Assembly: GCA_050015455.1 (NCBI GenBank)
Contig: JBEKBJ010000007.1
Location: 16,314-80,313 of the forward strand
DNA: 64,000 nt
Direction: 5' to 3'
Source of the DNA: JAGDMS01 sp050015455
GTDB lineage: Bacteria > Desulfobacterota > Binatia > HRBIN30
Shown: positions 9,032 to 17,737 of the stretch, in pieces
Position numbering within the stretch: the stretch's first letter is position 1
Layout of the letters: each line of letters opens with the position of its first letter
The notes under the pieces: generated by a model
Database searches by the model: none
Seen by the model: the letters and a program-made list of their open reading frames with translations, nothing else
What the model was told of the DNA's origin: nothing
Made by a program: the position numbers and the translations under genes

Positions 9032-10135
9032 TTAGTCGTCGAGGATCGTCGGCGGCGCGGTTGCCACGCGCTCCGCCTCGACCGCCTCCAGCACCTTGCC
9101 GGCGATGTGCAGGAACAACTGACTCACCGGATGCTCCGGTCGCTCCGCCACGATCGGCTTGCCCGCGTCACCCCCCGCTCGCAGCTCGGCGATGAGCGGG
9201 ATGCGGCCGAGCAAGGGAACGCCGAACTGGGCGGCGATCTGTGCGCCACCACCGCTGCCGAACAGCTCTTCACGTTTCCCGCACTTCGGGCACTCGTAGT
9301 AGCTCATGTTCTCGATGATCCCGAGCACGGTGGTATTGACCTGTTGAAACATAGCAATCCCGCGCTCCACGTCCAGCCTCGCCACCTCTTGAGGGGTGGT
9401 GATCACGACACCGCCGGCCACCGGCACCTGCTGCACCAAAGTCAGTTGGGCGTCGCCGTTTCCGGGGGGAAGGTCGACCACCAGGACCTCCAGCTCCCCC
9501 CAGTTCACGGCTCTCAAGAATTGGCGAACCAGCCCCGCGACCAACGGGCCGCGCCAGATCACGGGAGAGTTGTCATCGAGGAAGAAGCCCAGGGACATCA
9601 CCTGAAGACCGTATTTATCTAGCGGGTAGATGCGCTTGTTCTTGGAAACCCGCGGCCGGCCAGAGATCCCGAGCAGCGTCGGAAGACTCGGCCCGTAGAC
9701 ATCGGCGTCCAATAAGCCGACCCGCTGGTTGAGCCGCTGCATCGCCAACGCGAGGTTGACCGCCACTGTCGACTTGCCGACGCCGCCTTTTGTACTGGCC
9801 ACTGCCACGATGCTGCGTACACCTTCAAGCGGCTCAAACTCGCTCGCCGGAGCTTGCGTGCCGGACTGCGACGCATGGCCTGTGCTAGCGTGGGCGGGCG
9901 ACAGGATACGGACGTCAACCTGCTTGACGCCTTCCATCGCACCCACCGCGCGCTCGATCTCCGTCACCGTGGCGCCTAGACTGTGAGGCGGCATCGGCGG
10001 CGCTTGCAGAAAGATCGTCACAGTGCCGTTTTCGTTCTCGATGTCGCGTACCATCCCGGCCGCGATCACGTCGCGCGAGAACCCCGGTGGACGCACCTCC
10101 GTCAGGCGCTCACGGATGTCATCGATTGTCGTCAT
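9032..10135 (-). CDS. mrp: Mrp/NBP35 family iron-sulfur cluster carrier ATPase
   Basis: A 367-residue P-loop protein that loads or transfers Fe-S clusters. The N-terminal MIP18-like domain (about 1-85) precedes the deviant Walker A STKGGVGKSTVAVNLA, then GLLDADVYGPSLP, VVDLPPGNGD and the cluster-binding CPKCG near residue 270. I place the start at ATG 10135: it forms an ATGA overlap with the stop of the DUF971 gene upstream, which argues against the longer reading from 10183. Association with DUF971 and a ferredoxin makes an iron-sulfur group. A terminator follows. Confidence 0.93.
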   Translation of the reverse strand: MTTIDDIRERLTEVRPPGFSRDVIAAGMVRDIENENGTVTIFLQAPPMPPHSLGATVTEIERAVGAMEGVKQVDVRILSPAHASTGHASQSGTQAPASEFEPLEGVRSIVAVASTKGGVGKSTVAVNLALAMQRLNQRVGLLDADVYGPSLPTLLGISGRPRVSKNKRIYPLDKYGLQVMSLGFFLDDNSPVIWRGPLVAGLVRQFLRAVNWGELEVLVVDLPPGNGDAQLTLVQQVPVAGGVVITTPQEVARLDVERGIAMFQQVNTTVLGIIENMSYYECPKCGKREELFGSGGGAQIAAQFGVPLLGRIPLIAELRAGGDAGKPIVAERPEHPVSQLFLHIAGKVLEAVEAERVATAPPTILDD

Positions 10136-10458
10136 GCGCTGGTCACGTTGTCGACGCCGCTTTGACAAGATTCGCATGGACATAACCGCCGCAAGGTTGT
10201 GTAACTGAAGATGCCGGTGTCGTGCCGGTCAGTCCACCGGATGCTGATGGCGTAGCGGCCGACCACGCCGATCTGCACGGGGTACAGCTCGCCGCTGCCG
10301 AGAACCGGCAGCGCATGCGCCGCGCGCTCGCGACAGGTTGCACAGGGACAATAGTCGCGCAAATACCGGTTTGGGTACACGCTCTTGTGGCCGTCGTTCC
10401 AGACAATCTCGATGCTCTCTTTTCCGAGCCGTCTTATGGTGGAAGGTGAAAACCGCAT
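10132..10458 (-). CDS. DUF971 domain protein
   Basis: A 108-residue protein consisting only of the DUF971 (gamma-butyrobetaine hydroxylase N-terminal-like) fold. The core is LRDYCPCATCRER, giving a CxxC pair, and a second CPCESCQSG at the C-terminus, so four cysteines could bind zinc or a cluster. Stand-alone DUF971 proteins often sit beside Mrp genes, as here where stop and start overlap as ATGA; a role in Fe-S handling is inferred from that linkage, not shown. Confidence 0.85.
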   Translation of the reverse strand: MRFSPSTIRRLGKESIEIVWNDGHKSVYPNRYLRDYCPCATCRERAAHALPVLGSGELYPVQIGVVGRYAISIRWTDRHDTGIFSYTTLRRLCPCESCQSGVDNVTSA

Positions 10459-10528
10459 CTGCTCCGAAAATAAGACCTAACGGCTCGGCGGCGAAAAAGC
10501 AACGTGCCCAGGCTGGCGCTCCGCTACC

Positions 10529-10558
10529 TTGACTCGACGGGGGTTTTGACATTATCTG
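10529..10558 (+). promoter_or_regulatory. Probable sigma-70-type promoter of the polyprenyl synthase gene
   Basis: TTGACT at 10529-10534 and TATCTG at 10553-10558 with an 18-base spacer, ending 22 bases before the GTG start of the synthase. A second possible -35 (TTGACA, 10546-10551) lies inside the spacer but has a poor -10 partner. Confidence 0.45.
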
Positions 10559-10580
10559 ACCGCGCGATTCAGGAACACGT

Positions 10581-11564
10581 GTGATCACCAGAGCACAGAT
10601 GCGCCCGCGCTCCCATGCTCACCCACCGACGCTCAGTGCGGCTTTGGAAATGGTCGAGTCGCGTCTGGCGGCTCAGCTCAAATCGCGTGAGAATCTCCTG
10701 TCGGACATCTCCAATTACCTGATCGGCTCCGGGGGGAAGCGCGTACGCCCCACGGTGACGTTGCTGGTGTTTCTAGCCTGCGGGGGCCGCGAGTTGCGCG
10801 ACATCGTGGATGCGGCCGCGGCGCTCGAATTGATTCACTCTGCCAGCTTGCTCCATGACGACATCATCGATGGCAGCGATGTCCGACGCAGCAAGGACTC
10901 GGCGTATCGCAAGTACGGCCTCGCCAACGCGTTGGTGACCGGCGATTTCATTTTCAGCCGCGCCTTTCAGCTGTGCGCCCGCTTTGAGGAGAAGCTGATC
11001 AATTGGGCGGCCGAAGCCTGCATCAGTCTGACCGAAGGTGAGGCCATGCAGAGCCGCTTCCGTCACAACCCCCGGGTCACCTTCCAGGACTACATCGAGA
11101 TCATCAGCCGCAAGACCGCCAGCATCTTTCAACAGGGAGGGCGCACCGCAGCCTATCTGGCGGAGGCGGCAGAGCCGGTCGTCGAGGCCATGGCTGCATG
11201 CGGCTTCAACGTGGGCATGACGTTCCAGATCGTCGACGATTTGCTGGATGTCGAGGGCACTGAGAAACGCCTCGGCAAGCCGGTCGGCATCGATCTGCGT
11301 GACGGCAACCCCTCACTGCCGATCGTCCTGGCGATACGCCGCGATGCGGAGGTGGCGCGCGCGTTTGAGAGTCATCAACTCAGCGAGGGCGACATCCAAC
11401 ACGTCCTTGCCCGCATCCGTGCCAGCGGTGTGCTCACCGAAGCCCACGCCCTGGCCGCGCAATACGGAGAGCGAGCGCGCCGCGCACTCGCCATCCTGCC
11501 TGCGTCGCCGGAGAAGGACGAAGTCGCCGCCGTCATCGATCAGCTCCTGCATCGAACAGAGTAA
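10581..11564 (+). CDS. Polyprenyl diphosphate synthase (IspB-type)
   Basis: A 327-residue trans-prenyltransferase extending prenyl chains with isopentenyl diphosphate for a quinone side chain or a similar long isoprenoid. First aspartate-rich motif LLHDDIIDGSDVRRSK; second region IVDDLLDVEGTEKRLGKP followed by DLRDGNPSLP. GGKRVRPTV near residue 53 is the usual substrate-binding segment. Start is GTG 10581; ATG 10599 is an alternative. Length and motifs match octaprenyl/heptaprenyl synthases better than the short farnesyl type. It is divergent from the DUF971/Mrp operon and convergent with the glycosyltransferase. Confidence 0.92.
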   Translation: MITRAQMRPRSHAHPPTLSAALEMVESRLAAQLKSRENLLSDISNYLIGSGGKRVRPTVTLLVFLACGGRELRDIVDAAAALELIHSASLLHDDIIDGSDVRRSKDSAYRKYGLANALVTGDFIFSRAFQLCARFEEKLINWAAEACISLTEGEAMQSRFRHNPRVTFQDYIEIISRKTASIFQQGGRTAAYLAEAAEPVVEAMAACGFNVGMTFQIVDDLLDVEGTEKRLGKPVGIDLRDGNPSLPIVLAIRRDAEVARAFESHQLSEGDIQHVLARIRASGVLTEAHALAAQYGERARRALAILPASPEKDEVAAVIDQLLHRTE

Positions 11565-11645
11565 AGGCCTGCCGACCGTCGCGCGTCGCATACCGGCAGG
11601 ACAGCTTGCGGCCGATAAGCGATCAGTCATAGGCGATACGCATTC

Positions 11646-12902
11646 TCACAGCGATGCTGGATACCGGTCGCGCTCCTCGCGCACCGGAGGGTAGGCGACG
11701 ACAGCCGGTTCGGTCGAGGCGGCGGGTGCGACAAGGACTATATGGCCGTTTTTCAGGACGCGAAACTCGTTGCCGCTCCAGCGCACCCTGTCGCCCAGGA
11801 AGCACCGTCCCCACACGGCGGAGACGAACAGATCTTTCAGAGGAAGCAGCAACGCCGCGGCGCGAGTTATCGGCGCCTCAAGATAGCGGTTACAGATCGC
11901 CCTTGCGGTGCCGGCGCGCACCGCATAGACGAGCGCGGCGAGCAGACAGGCGATGGGGCTGAAATGGTTGTACAGCAGGTTCAGCAACGCCCAGAGCGTG
12001 CCGTGAGTCATGATACTTGCGAAATATCCTGCCGGGCGGCAGTTGCGGTTCGTACGGGCCCAACGCAGTTGGTGATCGAGCAGGCGTCGCCAGCTGCCGG
12101 TGGCCAGCACGGTCTCCACCACCACGTCGGAGAGTACCAGCCGGAAGCCTCGCTCCACGACACGGTGCCCGAGGTGGTAATCGTCCGCCAAGTAGTTCGC
12201 CAGCGGCAGGAATCCGCCGATCGCGTCGAGCGTCGAACGCCGCAGCGCCATCGTCGCTCCGAAGGCGTAACTGGGCTTCTCGACCACTCGCGCCACCATC
12301 ACCATCGGCACGAAATCCGTGTTGATGAGCAGCGTTTCAACCAAGGTGGGCAATCCGCCGGTGTTGACCGCCCGATACAGGCAGGTCACCAGGCCAACTC
12401 CGGGGTCCTGCAGCTCGGCAGCAAGGCGACGCAAGTAGTCGCGGCCGACGCGGATGTCACTGTCGGCGATCACGATCAGGTCGTGCTTCGCGTCGCGATA
12501 CATGTTGTGAAGGTTGCTCACTTTAGAGTTGGTCCCGTAGACGCGGCGATCAATCACCAGGCCGATGTCGAGGCCGGGATAGGCTACTTGGAGTTGCCGC
12601 ACGACCCGCACCGCGGGATCACCAGCATCCGCGACACCGAAGAGGATCTGGAAAACGGGGTAGTCCTGCTCGCAAAACGTCGACAGGTTGCAGTACAGAT
12701 CGACGTCCAGCCCCTTCAAGGGCTTCAGCACCGTCATCCCGGACAGCTGCCTTTCGCGGCCATCGCCCCTGCGTGACCCACGCCGGCGGCGAAAGAAGCG
12801 CCGCGCCTCGGCGTAGCTGGCCAGGTAGAAGAGCAGGGAAAACAGGATGCCGATAGTCAGCAGCGACTGGAGCGCGAGAGCAATTCCGAAATGTGCGTGC
12901 AT
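11646..12902 (-). CDS. hpnI: Ceramide-glucosyltransferase-like family 2/21 glycosyltransferase (HpnI-like)
   Basis: A 418-residue membrane glycosyltransferase with an N-terminal TM helix, a cytosolic GT-A domain and C-terminal TM segments. Motifs are those of the ceramide glucosyltransferase/HpnI group: GMTVLKPLKGLD, VIADSDIRVGRDYL (D2-type), a later DDYHLGHRV, and LDHQLRWARTNR (Q/RxxRW). HpnI makes N-acetylglucosaminyl intermediates of bacteriohopanetetrol-type hopanoids; no other hopanoid gene is in the window, so the symbol rests on sequence resemblance and a different sphingolipid-like acceptor is possible. Transcribed alone; the upstream terminator isolates it from ybeY. Confidence 0.78.
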   Translation of the reverse strand: MHAHFGIALALQSLLTIGILFSLLFYLASYAEARRFFRRRRGSRRGDGRERQLSGMTVLKPLKGLDVDLYCNLSTFCEQDYPVFQILFGVADAGDPAVRVVRQLQVAYPGLDIGLVIDRRVYGTNSKVSNLHNMYRDAKHDLIVIADSDIRVGRDYLRRLAAELQDPGVGLVTCLYRAVNTGGLPTLVETLLINTDFVPMVMVARVVEKPSYAFGATMALRRSTLDAIGGFLPLANYLADDYHLGHRVVERGFRLVLSDVVVETVLATGSWRRLLDHQLRWARTNRNCRPAGYFASIMTHGTLWALLNLLYNHFSPIACLLAALVYAVRAGTARAICNRYLEAPITRAAALLLPLKDLFVSAVWGRCFLGDRVRWSGNEFRVLKNGHIVLVAPAASTEPAVVAYPPVREERDRYPASL

Positions 12903-12934
12903 CGCCTCTTAACCGCCTGGTCAGCGCCGCGGGC

Positions 12935-12959
12935 AAAAAAAGCCCGCTGGCCCGCGGGC
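12935..12959 (-). terminator. Intrinsic terminator of the recA-alaS-ybeY operon
   Basis: Read on the minus strand: GCCCGC, a six-base loop, GCGGGC, then seven T. It lies about 100 bases beyond the ybeY stop codon, so it closes the long minus-strand operon before the glycosyltransferase gene. Confidence 0.85.
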
Positions 12960-13055
12960 AGTCCGATTCATCACGGTTACGTTTATCTCACCCAACCACG
13001 CGAGTCAACGTGAGCTGCGTCCAAAGGGCAAAACGGCTCGATGCACCGCCCTAAA

Positions 13056-13496
13056 TCACTTGTTGAGCAAGACCGAGCGCAGCCGCCGCTCCATGGCTTT
13101 CATCCTTCGCGCCGCGGCCGGCGAGCGTTCGTGATCATAGCCAAGCAGATGGAGGACGCCGTGGATCAGCAGCGTGCGCACCTCGTCCGCCACGGAAAGG
13201 CCATGTCGCCGGGCCTGACAGGCGGCGCTGTCGAGAGAGATCACCACGTCGCCCAGCACCGCTTCGTCGCCGGCCACGCGCACCCCTTCACGCATAGCGA
13301 AAGCGAGTACATCGGTGGGCCGGTCTTTCCCGCGGTAGTCGCGGTTCAGGCGGCGCATCTCAGCATTGTCGACCAAACTGATGGTGAGCTCAGATTCGGT
13401 CTCATCGAGCGCGCTGAGTAGACGCCGCGCCGCGGCGACGACGCGCGCCGCGCTCACGCCGGGCCGGTGGCAGCGACGGATGACGCTAACGGACAT
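13056..13496 (-). CDS. ybeY: Endoribonuclease YbeY (16S rRNA maturation)
   Basis: A 146-residue single-domain zinc endoribonuclease needed for 16S rRNA 3' end maturation and ribosome quality control. The signature is HGVLHLLGYDHERS, with three metal-binding His (HGxxHLLGYDH). LRRLNRDYRG-like (MRRLNRDYRGKDRPTDVLAF) precedes it, as in all family members. It follows phoH, the usual neighbour of ybeY in bacteria, and is the last gene of the operon. Confidence 0.95.
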   Translation of the reverse strand: MSVSVIRRCHRPGVSAARVVAAARRLLSALDETESELTISLVDNAEMRRLNRDYRGKDRPTDVLAFAMREGVRVAGDEAVLGDVVISLDSAACQARRHGLSVADEVRTLLIHGVLHLLGYDHERSPAAARRMKAMERRLRSVLLNK

Positions 13497-13519
13497 CGTG
13501 AGTCGTGCAGCGCAGTTGG

Positions 13520-13620
13520 CGCAAGGGAGCCCTCACCCCGCCCCTCGCCCAGAGGGAGACGGAGAAGAAACGCTGGAGGGCGAGGGAGGAAGAGCGCCGG
13601 AGAGAGAGGAGTCACGCCGG
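13520..13620. repeat. Low-complexity palindromic repeat forming the phoH 3' end
   Basis: The stretch contains CCCTCACCCC, GCCCCTCGCCC and GAGGGCGAGGGAGG, inverted G/C-rich modules. It supplies the last roughly 30 codons of phoH (a Pro/Ser-rich tail ending SPSPSGRGAG) and part of the gap before ybeY. This composition is typical of short dispersed palindromic elements in environmental high-GC genomes; copy number elsewhere cannot be seen here. Confidence 0.5.
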
Positions 13621-14606
13621 GCTTCGAAGCGGTCGTAGGCCGTGATGATGTCCTGCACCAGACGATGGCGGACGACATCACGCTCGGTGAAGTAGCAGAA
13701 GCGGATGCCATCGATGGCCGATAGGATCACCTGCGCCTCTTTCAAACCGGAGGCGCGCCCGGCGGGGAGGTCGATCTGCGTCACATCACCGGTGATCACC
13801 GCTTTCGAGCCGTAGCCCAGGCGCGTCAGGAACATCTTCATCTGCTCGCCGGTGGTGTTCTGCGCTTCGTCCAGGATGACGAACGAATCGTTGAGCGTGC
13901 GGCCGCGCATGAACGCCAACGGCGCCACTTCGATGTTGCCACGCTCCAGCATTTTCTGTGCGCGCTCGAAGTCGACCATGTCGTGCAAGGCGTCATAGAG
14001 CGGCCGCAGGTACGGGTTCACCTTCTCGGCGAGATCGCCCGGCAGGAATCCCAGCTTCTCGCCGGCCTCGACCGCCGGCCGCGTGAGGATCATGCGGGCG
14101 AAGTTGTTCTTCATCAGCTCGGCCACGGCCATCGCCATCGCCAGATACGTCTTACCGGTGCCCGCAGGGCCGATACCGAACACGATGTCGTAGTTGCGGA
14201 TGGCTTCGATGTATTCCTTCTGCGCGATGCTCTTGGGGGTGATGATGCGCTTGTGCGCCGAGATGTAGATGGTGTCGAGGAAGATCTCGCGTAGGTTGGC
14301 GTTGCGGTCGCCGCTCAGAATCCGAATGGCGTAGTCGACGTCGCTGATGTAGACGGGGTAGCCCTTCTCCACAACGGCGTAGAGCTGGGTCAGGACGCGT
14401 CCGGCCAACTCGCGCTCGACCGGATCTCCGCTGATCAGCAGCGTCGTGCCGTTGACCCCGACCTGTACGCTGAGCGCTCGTTCAATCGCCCGCAGGTGCT
14501 CGTCCTGGTGGCCGAGCAGATTCTCGAAGAGCCTGGGATTCTCGAAGGAGAGTTCGAGGCCCTGCTCGTCCGCCGTGTTGAGGGTCGGCTGTTGCTCAGG
14601 ACACAA
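13533..14606 (-). CDS. phoH: PhoH-like ATPase
   Basis: PhoH family P-loop ATPase of about 357 residues. Walker A GIGPAGTGKTYLAMAMA; Walker B in FVILDEAQNTTGEQMKMFL; GDVTQIDLP further on. The N-terminal 100 residues are the usual KH-like region of YbeZ-type proteins. No ATG fits: the open frame before 14606 lies inside alaS, and I propose TTG at 14606, overlapping alaS by 11 bases, just before the family-like sequence LELSFENPRLFENLLG. The C-terminus carries a Pro/Ser-rich extension from a repeat. YbeZ proteins work with YbeY in rRNA processing, consistent with the adjacent gene. Confidence 0.9.
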   Translation of the reverse strand: MCPEQQPTLNTADEQGLELSFENPRLFENLLGHQDEHLRAIERALSVQVGVNGTTLLISGDPVERELAGRVLTQLYAVVEKGYPVYISDVDYAIRILSGDRNANLREIFLDTIYISAHKRIITPKSIAQKEYIEAIRNYDIVFGIGPAGTGKTYLAMAMAVAELMKNNFARMILTRPAVEAGEKLGFLPGDLAEKVNPYLRPLYDALHDMVDFERAQKMLERGNIEVAPLAFMRGRTLNDSFVILDEAQNTTGEQMKMFLTRLGYGSKAVITGDVTQIDLPAGRASGLKEAQVILSAIDGIRFCYFTERDVVRHRLVQDIITAYDRFEARRDSSLSGALPPSPSSVSSPSPSGRGAG

Positions 14607-17238
14607 TTTGGTAGACGGCCTCCAGGGCTTCGCGCAGTTTGGCTGGATCTTTCCCGCCTGCCTGCGCCAGGTCAGGCTTGCCCCCACCGCCACCGCCGAC
14701 CAAGGGGGCGATGCGCTTGATGATCTCACCGGCGTGGTAACGCTTCGTGAGGTCGCGGGTGACGGCAGCCAGCAACAATGCCCGCTCGCCGCGGGTCGTC
14801 CCGAGCACGATCACGCCGGAGCCGATCTGCTCGCGCAAGCGGTCGGCGAGGTCGCGCAAGCCGCGATCGTCGGCGCCCTCGACCTCTGCGGCGAGCACGG
14901 TCACGCCATCAACTTGCCGCGCCTGACGCAATAGGTCATCGCTCTGCGAGCCCGCGAGCTTGCTTTGCAGCTGTTTCAACTGCCTCTCCAGCTCGCGCTG
15001 CTGTGCCACCAAGCGACCGACGCGCACCGCCACATCCTCCTCCGAGCCATGCAGCAGCTCGCCGATCGCGCGCAACTGCTGCTCGCGCCCGCGCAACCAT
15101 CGCAGCGCGCCTTCGCCGCTCAGCGCTTCGACCCGGCGCACGCCGGCGGCCACACCGGTCTCGGCGCGCAGCTTGAACACTCCGATGTCGCCGGTGCGTT
15201 CCGCGTGCGTACCGCCGCAGAGCTCGATTGAATACTCCCCGGTGCGCACCACCCGAACGCGGTCGCCGTACTTGTCGCCGAAGAACGCCAGCGCGCCCAT
15301 CTTGATGGCGTCCGGGTATGCCATCTCCTCGGTGCGCACGAGCGCATTCTCGCGGATGCGGGCGTTCACGTCTTCCTCGATGTCTCGCAGCTCCGGCTCC
15401 GCCACCGGGCCGTGGTAGTTAAAATCGAACCGTAGGCGGTCGGGTGCGACGAGCGAGCCGGCCTGGTGCACCTGCGTTCCCAAATGCTCGCGCAGAACGG
15501 CATGCAGGATGTGCGTGGCAGAGTGATTCAGCCGCGCTGCATCGCGCCGCGTGCGATCAATACGCAGGCGCACGCGGTCGCCGGTGTGCAGCGCACCACG
15601 CACCACGGTGCCGATATGCACGGTGAGATCGGCGCGCGGCTTCTGCGCGTCGACCACCTCGATCAGGTCCCCGGCTTCGCTCTCGATCACGCCGCGGTCT
15701 CCGACCTGGCCACCCGACTCCCCGTAGAAAGGGGTCTCCGGGACGATCACCTGCACCTGGTCGCCGGCACGGGCCTCGTCGCGTTCGGTGCCGTCGACGA
15801 TGAGCGCCGCCACGCGCGTCTCGGACTCGTAGATGCGGTCGCCTACGAAGCGCGACGTGTACGCACCGCCCCCAATCATGAGATCGACTCCCGTTTTGCG
15901 CGCTTCTCGCCCGCGTTGGCGCTGCTCCTCCATGCAGGCCTCGAAGCCGGCGATGTCGACAGTCATGCCCTTATCGCGAAGGATATCCTGGGTCATGTCG
16001 AGCGGGAAGCCGTAGGTATCGTAAAGCTTGAAGGCCGCCGCGCCGGGCAGCACCGCCCCTGGAATCGCTCGGTGCATAAAGCCTTCGAGAAACCGCTCTC
16101 CCGTCACCAGCGTCGCCTCGAATTTCAACATCTCGTCCCAGATGACCTGAGTGATCGTTTCTTTCTCGCGAATGAGTTCCTGGTAAGTGGCTCTCATTAC
16201 TTGAACGACGCCCTCGCACGCCGTTACGAGCAAGTAGTCGATCATTCCTACACCGAGCCGTCGCGCATGGCGGGCTGCTCGGCGGATGAGCCGTCGCAAG
16301 ACGTATTCTCGATCGGCGTTTCCGGGACGTAACCCCTCCGCGATCAGGAAGCTAATTGCTCTGGCGTGGTCGGCAATAGCACGATACGAAACGTCGCTGT
16401 CTGTTGACTCCCCGTAACGCTTTCGGTTGCCCACGCTAGTGACGATGCCTTCGATCCGCTCGATGATCGTCTGAAACAGATCGGTGTCGTAGTTCGACTT
16501 CACACCCTGCAGGACGGCCGCCAGCCGCTCCAGACCGGCGCCCGTATCGACATGGCGCTCGGCGAGCGGCTCCAGGGTGCCGTCAGGCGTGCGGTTGTAT
16601 TGGATGAAGACCAGGTTCCACAGCTCGATGAAGCGCGCGCAGCCGGCGTTGACAGCACAGACATGCCCCGGCACCTGGCGCATGTCGCAGGCCTCTGACC
16701 CGCGGTCGATGTGGATTTCGGAGCAAGGCCCGCACGGACCAACCTCGCCCATCTCCCAGAAATTGTCCTTCTCACCAAAGCGCAAGATGTGCTTGGGGGC
16801 GATGTCGGTCTCTGAGCGCCAGCATTCCTCGGCCTCGTCGTCGGTTTCAAACACAGTGGCGTACAGCTTGTCCTTTGGCAGCTTCCATTCCTTGGTGAAC
16901 AGCTCCCAGGCCCACGCGATCGCCTCGCGCTTGTAGTAGTCGCCGAAAGACCAATTGCCGAGCATCTCGAAGAACGTGTGGTGGTAGGTGTCTCTGCCGA
17001 CCTCCTCGAGATCGTTGTGCTTGCCGCTCAGGCGCAGGCACTTCTGCGAGTTCACGGCGCGGCGGCTGGCGCGCTTTTCGGTGCCGAGAAAGACGTTCTT
17101 GAACTGCACCATCCCAGCGTTGGTGAAGAGCAAGGTGGGATCTTTATCCGGCACCAAAGAGGCGCTCGGCACCACCTCGTGACCGCGGCGGCGGAAGAAC
17201 TCGACAAAAGCAAAACGGATTTCCGCACCGGTCATCAT
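14596..17238 (-). CDS. alaS: Alanyl-tRNA synthetase
   Basis: An 880-residue full-length AlaRS (family about 870-880). Class II catalytic core: NSQKCLRLSGKHNDLE, HHTFFEMLGNWSFGDYYK, and the central tRNA-binding part. The editing domain shows HSATHILHAVL and CGGTHAERTGDIG with the four metal ligands (HxxxH, CxxxH); the C-terminal DHHA1 region has GGGGGGKPDLAQAGG. ATG at 17238 follows recX by ten bases. It sits in the conserved recA-recX-alaS order. No anomalies were seen. Confidence 0.98.
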   Translation of the reverse strand: MMTGAEIRFAFVEFFRRRGHEVVPSASLVPDKDPTLLFTNAGMVQFKNVFLGTEKRASRRAVNSQKCLRLSGKHNDLEEVGRDTYHHTFFEMLGNWSFGDYYKREAIAWAWELFTKEWKLPKDKLYATVFETDDEAEECWRSETDIAPKHILRFGEKDNFWEMGEVGPCGPCSEIHIDRGSEACDMRQVPGHVCAVNAGCARFIELWNLVFIQYNRTPDGTLEPLAERHVDTGAGLERLAAVLQGVKSNYDTDLFQTIIERIEGIVTSVGNRKRYGESTDSDVSYRAIADHARAISFLIAEGLRPGNADREYVLRRLIRRAARHARRLGVGMIDYLLVTACEGVVQVMRATYQELIREKETITQVIWDEMLKFEATLVTGERFLEGFMHRAIPGAVLPGAAAFKLYDTYGFPLDMTQDILRDKGMTVDIAGFEACMEEQRQRGREARKTGVDLMIGGGAYTSRFVGDRIYESETRVAALIVDGTERDEARAGDQVQVIVPETPFYGESGGQVGDRGVIESEAGDLIEVVDAQKPRADLTVHIGTVVRGALHTGDRVRLRIDRTRRDAARLNHSATHILHAVLREHLGTQVHQAGSLVAPDRLRFDFNYHGPVAEPELRDIEEDVNARIRENALVRTEEMAYPDAIKMGALAFFGDKYGDRVRVVRTGEYSIELCGGTHAERTGDIGVFKLRAETGVAAGVRRVEALSGEGALRWLRGREQQLRAIGELLHGSEEDVAVRVGRLVAQQRELERQLKQLQSKLAGSQSDDLLRQARQVDGVTVLAAEVEGADDRGLRDLADRLREQIGSGVIVLGTTRGERALLLAAVTRDLTKRYHAGEIIKRIAPLVGGGGGGKPDLAQAGGKDPAKLREALEAVYQIVS

Positions 17239-17248
17239 GCTCAGATCC

Positions 17249-17737
17249 TTAGCAGGCCTCGTCCAGAATGGCGAACACGACGGCCTCGGGAAAACCCCGG
17301 CGCAGCAGGAAGCGCGCGGCTTTGGCGCGTTCCGCCGGCTGTCGCGGCTGCTCCGGAAACTGTCGCGTCAGCGCTCGCCTGGCCAACTCAGCCTCGTCCT
17401 CAAAGCTAGCATGGAGAGCCTGCTCGATCACGTGCTCGGCAACCGCTTTGTGTTCCAATTGCGCCCGCACGTACTCGCTGCCGTAGCCGCGGCGCATCGC
17501 CTGCTCGGCCACGCCCAGCGCGAAGCGACGGTCGTCGAGATAGCGGAAGTGGCGCAAACGGCGCACGGCGACCGCGATGGTCGTGGCCGACTCCCCGCTG
17601 GCGGCGAGCCGGCTGCGGATCTCCTGCTCGCTGCGGTCGTGCACGGCCAGGAGACGGATGGCGCGGTCCCAGGCGCGGCCGGACGCCTCAGAAGCGGTCG
17701 ATCTCGATCTTGGCTTTCGAGTCTCCAACCGAGTCAC
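17249..17737 (-). CDS. recX: RecX family regulator of RecA
   Basis: A 162-residue RecX-like protein, which binds and modulates RecA filaments. It has the helical repeat pattern of the family: AIRLLAVHDRSEQEIRSRL, FRYLDDRRFALGVAEQAM, GYGSEYVRAQLEHKAV, and a C-terminal KAARFLLRRGFPEAVVFAIL. The first 50 bases overlap the end of pilT. Linkage to recA one gene upstream and to alaS ten bases downstream supports the call. The symbol is used by family and context. Confidence 0.9.
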   Translation of the reverse strand: MTRLETRKPRSRSTASEASGRAWDRAIRLLAVHDRSEQEIRSRLAASGESATTIAVAVRRLRHFRYLDDRRFALGVAEQAMRRGYGSEYVRAQLEHKAVAEHVIEQALHASFEDEAELARRALTRQFPEQPRQPAERAKAARFLLRRGFPEAVVFAILDEAC

